From Candidatus Aminicenantes bacterium UBA4085 (GTDB lineage Bacteria; Acidobacteriota; Aminicenantia; Aminicenantales; UBA4085), in contig DFYJ01000010.1 of the NCBI GenBank assembly GCA_002383325.1, forward strand, positions 19,061-31,902: 12,842 bases of DNA, written 5' to 3'. Of the stretch, positions 7,253-12,842 are shown in pieces. Numbering within the stretch: position 1 is the stretch's first letter; each line of letters starts with the position of its first letter. The notes beneath the pieces were generated by a model. It did not search any database. It saw only the letters and a list, made by a program, of their open reading frames with translations, and was not told where the DNA came from. The position numbers and the translations under genes are program-made.

Positions 7253-7645
7253 TTATCGCTCCCAGATCCGCAGTCCCGGGACTTGGGCAAAATGGGAGTC
7301 ATAGGTGACCAGGACCGATCCCGTCTCCATGGCTTGGGCGGCGATCCAGACATCGTTCGTCGGAATCGGCCGGCCCGCCTTCCGCAACGCGCTCCAGATT
7401 CGGGCATAGAAATCAGCGGTATCCTCACCAGCCGACAGCAGCTCCACCGATGGCTTGGCCATAAAAGCGGCTAGAATCTTCTTGTTCTGCATTTCATGGG
7501 AGCCGGACCTGAATCCCGCCTTCAGCTCGCCAAGGACGAAGACCGAGAGGAAGACCGTCTGGGCCACGGAAAGAGCGGCTAAGACCGCGCGGTCTCCCGA
7601 GACGAACCGCGCATAGGCGCAGGAATCGATGAGCAGCCGGCTCAT
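7253..7645 (-). CDS. vapC: PIN-domain toxin, VapC family
   Basis: A 130-aa protein of normal VapC length. The four acidic residues expected for a PIN ribonuclease are visible: D7 in LLIDSCAYARF, E40 in VLGELKAGF, D98 in TNDVWIAAQA and D116 in VTYDSHFAQVPGL. VapC toxins are Mg2+-dependent RNases that cleave tRNA or rRNA when not bound by their antitoxin. The ATG overlaps the TGA of the upstream antitoxin gene (ATGA at 7642-7645), the usual vapBC arrangement with the antitoxin first. The stop lies 363 bp upstream of the helicase start on the same strand. The gene appears intact, so the module may be active. The family is certain; the RNA target cannot be told from the sequence. Confidence 0.93.
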   Translation of the reverse strand: MSRLLIDSCAYARFVSGDRAVLAALSVAQTVFLSVFVLGELKAGFRSGSHEMQNKKILAAFMAKPSVELLSAGEDTADFYARIWSALRKAGRPIPTNDVWIAAQAMETGSVLVTYDSHFAQVPGLRIWER

Positions 7646-7896
7646 GACCAGGCCTCCCTATCAACGACGTCCATTTCAAGGAGCGTTTTTTCAAGCTCGG
7701 CGGCCGCCGCGGCGGGCAGGGCGCCGCACAGATCATCGAAATCGCGGCGTTGACCCCGCTTTTCCGGTCCCGTCCCGAGCGAGTCGGCGAGGATCTTCTT
7801 GATGGTCTTGTTGGCGCTCAAGCCGTATTCAGCCGACTTTTCCTTGATCTTTTGAGCCGTGGCTTGATCGACCCCGTGGATGGACATGGTTTTCAT
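7642..7896 (-). CDS. vapB: VapB/FitA-like ribbon-helix-helix antitoxin
   Basis: An 84-aa protein encoded immediately before vapC and overlapping it by four bases. Residues about 4-40 (SIHGVDQATAQKIKEKSAEY, then GLSANKTIKKILADSLG) have the strand-helix-helix pattern of ribbon-helix-helix antitoxins. The C-terminal half, with acidic and hydrophobic residues (DFDDLCGALPAAAAAELEKTL), would wrap the toxin. The protein should neutralise VapC and repress its own operon. The ATG at 7896 was chosen over the one three codons later because of a weak AGG about 9 bases upstream; the later ATG is possible. A 9-bp inverted repeat starts 20 bases before the start codon and is the likely binding site. The call rests on position, size and fold pattern more than on strict sequence recognition. 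Confidence 0.85.
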   Translation of the reverse strand: MKTMSIHGVDQATAQKIKEKSAEYGLSANKTIKKILADSLGTGPEKRGQRRDFDDLCGALPAAAAAELEKTLLEMDVVDREAWS

Positions 7897-7915
7897 TGGC
7901 TTGCCTATTCGCTCA

Positions 7916-7946
7916 TTGATTCATTACGCATCTTATTATGAATCAA
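7916..7946. promoter_or_regulatory. Inverted repeat, probable vapBC operator
   Basis: TTGATTCAT (7916-7924) and ATGAATCAA (7938-7946) form a perfect 9-bp inverted repeat with a 13-bp spacer. The half-sites are 22 bp apart, about two helical turns, so a protein dimer pair could bind one DNA face. It lies just upstream of vapB in an AT-rich patch. A minus-strand TTGACG at 7949-7954 could be a -35 box, though no well-spaced -10 is clear. Autoregulation by such sites is known for VapBC/FitAB systems; binding here is inferred. Confidence 0.65.
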
Positions 7947-8034
7947 CCCGTCAAAGCCGTCAACCCCTTCTTCCGGCGGACAGGAGCCGCAGCGCGGCCG
8001 AGGCGCGAGAAATAGGACGCGGCGCCGCCGCAAA

Positions 8035-8043
8035 TATGATAAT
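8035..8043 (+). promoter_or_regulatory. -10 promoter element for the SAM methyltransferase gene
   Basis: TATGAT at 8035-8040 (or the overlapping GATAAT at 8038-8043) stands in an otherwise GC-rich stretch, only 8-11 bases before the GTG start. A transcript starting about 7 bases after the box would have a leader of only a few bases. No -35 box and no Shine-Dalgarno are evident. Confidence 0.5.
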
Positions 8044-8051
8044 TTAACGCC

Positions 8052-8810
8052 GTGGAATCCCGGGAATATCGAGCTCACTTCGAGCTGGAGGAGAGCCACT
8101 GGTGGTTCAAGTCCCGCCGCCGGCTGGCCCTGCGCCTCCTGCGTCGGGTTCTTCCCAAAGGCCGTCCGGCCCGAATCCTGGACGCCGGCTGCGGGACGGG
8201 GATCAACATGGCCGGGATGGCCCGCTTCGGCCGCGTTTTCGGCTGCGATTTCGCCCCCGAAGCGCTGTCCTTCTGTCGCGAACGCGGACTATCAGGATTG
8301 GCCCGCGCCGATGTCAACCGCCTTCCCTACCGCGACGCCGCCTTCGATCTGGTGACGTTCTTTGACGTCCTCTACCACGAAGCCGTTCTCGATGATGCGG
8401 CCGTCCTTCGCGATGCCGCTTGCATCCTCAAGCCCGGCGGCTTGGTTCTCATCACGGATTCAGCCTTCGAGTCCCTCCGCGGTCCCCACGACATCGCCAT
8501 GCGAGGAGCACGGCGCTACACTCGAAAAGATCTCGGTGATAAGTGTGAGGCGGCTGGGCTGAAGCCCGTTCACTCCACTTATTTCTATATGGCGACATTC
8601 CCCCTGGTCTGGCTCAAAAGGAAAGCCGAGCAAAGGCGCGCCGACAGGCATCCGGAACGGGAGATCAGATCTGATCTGGCCCCAGCCGCGAAGCCGGTCA
8701 ACGCCTTCTTGTCCGCACTCCTCGGGCTGGAAGGCCGCTGGGCCGCCCGCCGCCGCCTGCCCTTCGGCAGCTCGGTGGTCATCCTGGCCAGGAAGCCCGA
8801 TCGAAACTGA
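8052..8810 (+). CDS. Class I SAM-dependent methyltransferase (Methyltransf_11 type)
   Basis: A 252-aa protein. Motif I, ILDAGCGTG, is at 42-50, an acidic motif II at FGCDFAPEAL (about 62-71), then ADVNRLPYRDAAFDLVTFFDVLYH (about 84-107, motif III/IV region) and LKPGGLVLITD (about 125-135). The N-terminus with ELEESHWWFKSRRR is typical of a family often found near glycan or secondary metabolite genes. The C-terminal 60 residues are basic and hydrophobic (YMATFPLVWLKRKAE). The GTG start fits the family N-terminus and lies directly behind a -10 box without a Shine-Dalgarno. The substrate cannot be told. The gene stands alone on this strand, and its TGA is directly adjacent to the stop of the convergent isomerase gene. 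Confidence 0.88.
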   Translation: MESREYRAHFELEESHWWFKSRRRLALRLLRRVLPKGRPARILDAGCGTGINMAGMARFGRVFGCDFAPEALSFCRERGLSGLARADVNRLPYRDAAFDLVTFFDVLYHEAVLDDAAVLRDAACILKPGGLVLITDSAFESLRGPHDIAMRGARRYTRKDLGDKCEAAGLKPVHSTYFYMATFPLVWLKRKAEQRRADRHPEREIRSDLAPAAKPVNAFLSALLGLEGRWAARRRLPFGSSVVILARKPDRN

Positions 8811-9860
8811 CTACTTCTTCGCTTCCTCCGGCTTCACGTCCGCGGCCTTCACTTCCTTGAACTTGGCCTCGGATTTGAGATCCGCCATGAGCTTCTCGTA
8901 GGTCGCCTGCTGCTTCTGGCCCTTGAGGACCTCGGTCATCTGGGCCTTGACCTCCTCAAAGGGCGCGGTCTCCTTCTTGCGGTTCTCGACCTTGACGACA
9001 TGGTAGCCGTAGGCCGTCTCGACGATGTCGCTGATCTGGCCGACCGGCACTGTGAAGGAGGCGTCCTCGAAGGGCTTGACCATTTGGCCGCGCGGGAAAT
9101 TCTCGATCAGGCCGCCCTCCTCCTTGGATTTGGTATCCTCGCTCATCTCCGTGGCCAGGGCGGCGAAGTCTTCGCCTTTCTTGACCCGATCGAGGATGCC
9201 CTCCATCTTCTTGCGGATGTCCTTCTTTTCATCGTCCGTCTTGCCCTGGGTCAGCAGCAGAATGTGCCGCACCGTGGCCGTCTTGTCCTCGGCGTAGGCC
9301 TTCTTGAGGTCCTCGTCGCTGATCTTGATCGCGGCGAAGACTTTCTCCTCGAAGTACTTTTGGATCAGCTTGTCGTCGCCCAGCATCTTCTTGACGAAGG
9401 CGACGTCAACGTTGTTGGTCTTGAGGGCCTCCATAAAAGCCGCCTCGCCGCCCGCGCCCTCATACTGGGACTCCAGGACCTTCTGGATCTCCTCGGGGGT
9501 GACGATCACCTTGGCCTTGGCGGCAGCTTCCAGCAGGAGCTTGCGCTCACCGACCTGGCTGGCGGCCCGGCCCAGGGCCATCTTCAGCTGCTCGGCCGAC
9601 ATGGTCTTCAGCTGGGCGGCGCCGCTGCCCATCGTCCCGTGGATGACCTCGATGACATCGCCGGCGGTGACGTTGAAGCCCTTGGCCGTGATCAGCACGG
9701 CGTTCTTGTCGGGATCGTATTGGGGAACGAGGGCGGCAATGTCCTTGGCCAGCTGGTAGGCGGGTGTGCCCGCGGCGAGCTTGGTCCCTTCGATTTTCTT
9801 CGGGGAACAGGAGGCTGCGGCCAGAGCCGCGGCGAGCAGGAGGACGGCGGTCTTCTTCAT
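8811..9860 (-). CDS. Parvulin-type peptidyl-prolyl cis-trans isomerase lipoprotein (SurA/PrsA-like)
   Basis: A 349-aa secreted foldase. The N-terminus is a lipoprotein signal peptide: MKK, a hydrophobic core, and the lipobox-like LAAASC with Cys18 as the predicted lipidated residue. Residues about 60-180 are a helical SurA/PrsA-like chaperone part. The parvulin rotamase domain spans about 195-295, with VRHILL, the GG pair at 249-250, FEDASF and VGQISDIVETAYGYHVVKV. The C-terminal tail is lysine- and glutamate-rich. It should assist folding of exported proteins outside the cytoplasmic membrane. The start at 9860 was chosen over an open-frame ATG at 9974 because it gives the signal peptide directly and has a strong GAGGAG six bases before it (9866-9872). 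The gene is divergent from argS across 108 bp and ends directly against the convergent methyltransferase. Confidence 0.93.
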   Translation of the reverse strand: MKKTAVLLLAAALAAASCSPKKIEGTKLAAGTPAYQLAKDIAALVPQYDPDKNAVLITAKGFNVTAGDVIEVIHGTMGSGAAQLKTMSAEQLKMALGRAASQVGERKLLLEAAAKAKVIVTPEEIQKVLESQYEGAGGEAAFMEALKTNNVDVAFVKKMLGDDKLIQKYFEEKVFAAIKISDEDLKKAYAEDKTATVRHILLLTQGKTDDEKKDIRKKMEGILDRVKKGEDFAALATEMSEDTKSKEEGGLIENFPRGQMVKPFEDASFTVPVGQISDIVETAYGYHVVKVENRKKETAPFEEVKAQMTEVLKGQKQQATYEKLMADLKSEAKFKEVKAADVKPEEAKK

Positions 9861-9950
9861 CGGTGACTCCTCAGGGCGGTGGATATCGAGCGGAACGTGG
9901 TAGTAGACCATAGACCCGGGGCAAAGACAAAGAATATTTTGGGCCGCATC

Positions 9951-9959
9951 TGATATAAT
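9951..9959 (+). promoter_or_regulatory. Extended -10 promoter of argS
   Basis: TGATATAAT is a perfect extended -10 element (TG-n-TATAAT). It ends nine bases before the argS ATG, so transcription would begin two or three bases before the start codon and give an essentially leaderless mRNA. No Shine-Dalgarno is present between it and the ATG. No good -35 is seen, which an extended -10 can tolerate. Confidence 0.65.
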
Positions 9960-9968
9960 AGCGCGGTC

Positions 9969-11903
9969 ATGCATACCATCAAGAGCCGTCTGCGGGCCCG
10001 GATCGGGGAGATCCTAGCCGGCGCCTATCCCATCGCCCCGAATGACATCGATTTCATCATCCCTCCCCAGGCCAAAATGGGCGATCTGGCCCTGACCCTG
10101 CCCTTCGGCCTGGCCAAGCGCCAGAAGCTCAACCCGCGGGCCGTGGCCCAGGAGATGATGAGCCGGCTTGGCACGCTGCCCGGCGTCGCCCGCATGGAAG
10201 TCGCCGGGGCCGGGTATATCAATCTCTTCCTGGACAAGGACGCCTTCTTCGCCGCCCGCCTGGCCGCCGCCGGAACGACCGCCCTCCGCCCGGCCGAGCG
10301 CAAGGTCATCGTCGAGCATACCAACATCAATCCCAACAAGGCCGCCCACATCGGCCACCTGCGCAACACCTGCCTGGGCGACACCCTAGTCCGCTGCCTG
10401 CGCTTCCAGGGTGAAACGGTTGAAGCGCAGAACTACATCGACGACACGGGCGTCCAGGTCGTGGATGTCGTCTTCGGCTTCCTGGAGATCGAGAAGAAGT
10501 CCCTGGCCGATCTGGACGGCATCGAACGCTTCGACTTCTACTGCTGGGACCTCTACGCCCGGACGGCGGCCATGCTGGAAAAAGAACCGGCCGCCCAAGC
10601 CCGCAAGACCGAGATCCTCAAGGCCGTCGAGCACGGCCAAGGGGAAGCCGGGGCCATGGCCGCCTATGTCTCCCGCCGCATCCTACGGGCCCATCTGGCC
10701 ACCATGAAGCGGATCGGCGCCGCGTACGACGTCCTTCCCTGCGAGAGCAGCATCCTCGACCTCCGATTCTGGGACAAGGCCTTCGAGCGGCTCAAGCAGG
10801 AGGGCGCGATCACCCTGGCCGGCGAGGGGCCCAACGCCGGCTGTTGGGTCATGCGCCTGGAGGACGAGGAGGACAAGGAGAAGATCATCGTCCGCTCCAG
10901 CGGCACGGTGACCTACGTCGGCAAGGACATCGCCTACCAGATGTGGAAGTTCGGGCTCCTAGAGAGGGACTTCTACTACGAGCCGTTCGCCGAGGACGAA
11001 GGCCGCACGATCTGGATGAGCACCGCGGCGCCCAACGAGCGCGGCATCCATTTCGGCGGCGGGAGCAGGGTCTACAACGTCATCGACACCCGCCAGTCCT
11101 ACCTCCAGAAGGTCGTCGTTCAGGGACTGCGGGCTCTCCACTTCGAGGCCCAGGCGGCCAAGTCGACCCATTTCTCCTACGAGATGGTGGCTCTCTCGCC
11201 GCGGAGCATGAAGGAGCTGGGGGCCACGATCGCGGCCGGGGACGAGGACAAGGCCTTCCACGAGGTCTCGGGGCGCAAGGGCCTCGGCGTCAAGGCCGAT
11301 GACCTTCTGGACAAGCTGGAGGCCAACGCCTACGCCGAAGTGGCCAAACGCAATCCCGATCTCCCGGAGGAGACGAAGCGCCGCACGTCCCGCGACATCG
11401 CCCGCGGCGCGCTGCGCTACTTCATGCTCAAGTTCACCCGCAATGCCCTGATCATCTTCGACTTCGCCGAGGCCCTCAGCTTCGAAGGCGAGACCGGCCC
11501 CTACCTCCAGTATACGGCCGTGCGGTTGAACAGCATCTTCCGCAAGCTCGAGGAGCGGGAGGGGCGGACGCTCGCCGCCGTCGGCGAGGCCGGCCGCGAG
11601 CACCCGCCGGCTATGTCCACCCTGCCGGCCCAGGAACAGGCCGACGCTTGGGGTCTGTTGACCCTGTCCTCCCAGCTCGACGACGAAGTCCTACGTTCAA
11701 TCGAGGCGCTGGAGTTCAGCCACCTGGCCAAGTACGCCTTCTCCCTCTGCCAGGCCTGCAACGGCTACTATCATAAGTATCCGGTCCTCAATGAGGAGGA
11801 TGCCGGGCTCAAGGCCGTCCGGCTGCAAGTCCTGTATTCCGCCCGCGACGTCCTGGTCCGAGCCCTCGATTTGATGGGTATTCCGGTCCCGGAGAGGATG
11901 TAG
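9969..11903 (+). CDS. argS: Arginine-tRNA ligase (ArgRS)
   Basis: A 644-aa class I aminoacyl-tRNA synthetase that charges tRNA-Arg in the cytoplasm. The N-terminal additional domain covers about 1-110. The catalytic core has VEHTNINPNKAAHIGHLRN, with HIGH at 127-130, and SGTVTYVGKDIAYQMWK at about 311-327. The KMSKS loop position is occupied by VSGRKG (433-438), a degenerate form common in ArgRS. The DALR anticodon-binding domain covers about 505-644 (SFEGETGPYLQYTAVRLNSI through the typical C-terminal LMGIPVPERM). It is longer than the roughly 560-580 aa of the best known bacterial ArgRS, with extra residues between HIGH and KMSKS, as in some other bacterial groups. Start by ATG immediately after a -10 box. 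Three bases separate its stop from the DUF3795 gene. Confidence 0.97.
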   Translation: MHTIKSRLRARIGEILAGAYPIAPNDIDFIIPPQAKMGDLALTLPFGLAKRQKLNPRAVAQEMMSRLGTLPGVARMEVAGAGYINLFLDKDAFFAARLAAAGTTALRPAERKVIVEHTNINPNKAAHIGHLRNTCLGDTLVRCLRFQGETVEAQNYIDDTGVQVVDVVFGFLEIEKKSLADLDGIERFDFYCWDLYARTAAMLEKEPAAQARKTEILKAVEHGQGEAGAMAAYVSRRILRAHLATMKRIGAAYDVLPCESSILDLRFWDKAFERLKQEGAITLAGEGPNAGCWVMRLEDEEDKEKIIVRSSGTVTYVGKDIAYQMWKFGLLERDFYYEPFAEDEGRTIWMSTAAPNERGIHFGGGSRVYNVIDTRQSYLQKVVVQGLRALHFEAQAAKSTHFSYEMVALSPRSMKELGATIAAGDEDKAFHEVSGRKGLGVKADDLLDKLEANAYAEVAKRNPDLPEETKRRTSRDIARGALRYFMLKFTRNALIIFDFAEALSFEGETGPYLQYTAVRLNSIFRKLEEREGRTLAAVGEAGREHPPAMSTLPAQEQADAWGLLTLSSQLDDEVLRSIEALEFSHLAKYAFSLCQACNGYYHKYPVLNEEDAGLKAVRLQVLYSARDVLVRALDLMGIPVPERM

Positions 11904-11906
11904 CCC

Positions 11907-12143
11907 TTGCGCATCGGAGTCTGCGGCATCGCCTGCGAGAAGTGCCCCCGCCGGACGGCCGGCCAGTGCCCCAACGGCCCGGACGGCTGCCGGCCGCGCG
12001 AGAACAAGTTCTGCGCTATCGCCACCTGTGCCCACGTCAAAGGCCGGACCCTGTGCTTCGAGTGCCCCGAGTTTCCCTGCCCCGTCACGGCCCAGGGGCC
12101 GATCGCGGCCGGCTACTGCGGCTACATCGCCATGAAATATTAG
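11907..12143 (+). CDS. Small cysteine-rich DUF3795 protein
   Basis: A 78-aa protein with 11 cysteines (C6, C10, C13, C21, C28, C36, C41, C50, C53, C58, C71). The pattern CGIACEKCP at 6-14, then FCAIATCAHVKG and CFECPEFPCP near 50-59, matches DUF3795, a family of unknown function presumed to bind metal (zinc or an iron-sulfur cluster). The start is TTG, three bases after the argS stop; it is preferred because it retains the conserved first cysteine block and has GGAGAGG about 9 bases upstream. It is shorter than many family members because little follows the last conserved CP block. It probably forms one transcript with argS and the ABC ATPase gene, which begins 13 bases downstream. Confidence 0.8.
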   Translation: MRIGVCGIACEKCPRRTAGQCPNGPDGCRPRENKFCAIATCAHVKGRTLCFECPEFPCPVTAQGPIAAGYCGYIAMKY

Positions 12144-12156
12144 AGGAGGTTAATGC

Positions 12157-12842
12157 ATGATCGCCGTCGAGCATCTGTTCAAGAGATACGGTGATCTTGT
12201 CGCCGTCCGCGACTTGAGCTTCACGGTCGAGAAGGGCCGCATCTGGGGCCTGCTCGGACCGAACGCGGCCGGCAAGACCACCACCATGCGTATCCTGACG
12301 GGGTTCCTCCCGGCCAGCGACGGGAAAGCCTCCGTGGGGGGCTTCGACGTCTTCGCCCAGGCCGACCGGGTCAAGCGGATTCTCGGCTACCTGCCCGAGG
12401 TCCTGCCGCTCTACCCGGACCAGACCGTGACCGAGTACCTCGGCTTCGTGGCCGACCTGAAGAAGGTCCCGTCCGGGAAGAAGAAGGACGCCGTAGCCCG
12501 GGCCATCAAGGCCGCCGGGCTGGAACCGGTCAAGGGCCGCCTGATCCGGAACATCTCCCGCGGCTTCAAGCAGCGGGTCGGCATCGCCCAGGCCCTGGTC
12601 CACGACCCCCAGGTCCTGATCCTGGACGAGCCGACCATCGGCCTCGATCCGGCCCAGATCCGGGAGATGCGCGGCCTGATCCAGTCACTGCGGGGCGAGC
12701 GGACCATCATCCTCTCGACCCACATCCTGGCCGAAGTCACCCAGACCTGCGACGGGGTGGTCATCATCAACGAGGGAAGGCTCAAGGCCTCCGGCTCGCT
12801 GGCCGACCTGACCGCCTCGGTCGAGAAGAAGGACGGGGTGGT
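12157..12842 (+). CDS. ABC transporter ATP-binding protein, ABC-2 exporter type (GldA/NatA-like), C-terminus cut off
   Basis: The first 228 residues are present. Walker A is GPNAAGKTT (34-42, with Ala where Gly is usual in GPNGAGKTT), the Q-loop position reads GYLPE (77-81), the signature is ISRGFKQRVGIAQAL (133-147), Walker B VLILDEPTIGLDP (153-165), and the H-loop STH is at 187-189. This is the ATPase of an ABC-2 type exporter such as GldA/NatA; the permease would be expected just to the right of the window. The ATG at 12157 was chosen because it has a perfect AGGAGG (12144-12149) seven bases before it; another ATG at 12153 is in a different frame. It follows the DUF3795 gene by 13 bases. 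The substrate is unknown. Confidence 0.93.
   Translation, partial: MIAVEHLFKRYGDLVAVRDLSFTVEKGRIWGLLGPNAAGKTTTMRILTGFLPASDGKASVGGFDVFAQADRVKRILGYLPEVLPLYPDQTVTEYLGFVADLKKVPSGKKKDAVARAIKAAGLEPVKGRLIRNISRGFKQRVGIAQALVHDPQVLILDEPTIGLDPAQIREMRGLIQSLRGERTIILSTHILAEVTQTCDGVVIINEGRLKASGSLADLTASVEKKDGV

Noticed and set aside
9000..9866. A 288-codon plus-strand frame opposite the isomerase gene
   Set aside because: Its leucine/glycine/aspartate-rich composition is the antisense image of the isomerase gene; no start signal or domain.
9861..9974. An N-terminal extension of the isomerase to an ATG at 9974
   Set aside because: It would overlap the argS start and bury the lipoprotein signal peptide behind 38 residues; the internal ATG has a strong Shine-Dalgarno.

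Overview
The window has two unlike halves. It fits a GC-rich bacterium, probably an uncultured or metagenomic lineage. Lipoprotein secretion, a bacterial ArgRS and a GldA/NatA-type ABC ATPase support a bacterium. An Acidobacteriota/Aminicenantota-like origin is only a weak guess from overall feel, not from a marker gene.

Left half (1-6889, all minus strand): one tightly packed operon that looks like a DISARM-related anti-phage island. In transcription order it encodes (1) an 1144-aa SNF2-family helicase with a C-terminal DUF3883 domain, (2) a 600-aa AlbA_2/Schlafen-type ATP-binding protein, (3) a 44-codon remnant of a DUF1156 methylase 5' end, (4) a 358-aa DUF3644 protein with a HEPN-like R-x4-H motif, and (5) the start of a DUF1156 adenine-specific DNA methylase that runs off the left edge. 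Every junction is a 4-base stop/start overlap (GTGA once, ATGA three times), so the genes are probably translationally coupled. The most unusual point is a 110-bp direct repeat (349-458 and 1553-1662, about 89% identical) that brackets the DUF3644 gene. The repeat is the first 36 codons of the methylase, and nearly all differences are synonymous. This suggests the DUF3644 gene was spliced into the operon by recombination with a related, functional methylase operon. Helicase and methylase would supply recognition and self-marking, and the HEPN-like protein could be an added effector; that role is inference.

Boundary (6890-8051): a comparatively AT-rich 363-bp gap with a possible transposase C-terminal remnant, then a vapBC-type toxin-antitoxin pair (minus strand, ATGA overlap). 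Upstream of vapB lies a perfect 9-bp inverted repeat with half-sites 22 bp apart, a good operator candidate. These are typical edge features of an acquired island.

Right half (8052-12842): ordinary chromosomal genes. A class I SAM methyltransferase (plus) ends directly against a parvulin-type peptidyl-prolyl isomerase lipoprotein (minus). Divergent from the latter are argS, a small cysteine-rich DUF3795 protein, and the ATPase of an ABC-2 type exporter that runs off the right edge. The methyltransferase and argS each have a good -10 box only about ten bases before the start codon and no Shine-Dalgarno, which suggests leaderless mRNAs. The isomerase and the ABC ATPase have strong Shine-Dalgarno sites.

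No rRNA, tRNA, CRISPR array or convincing terminator was seen.
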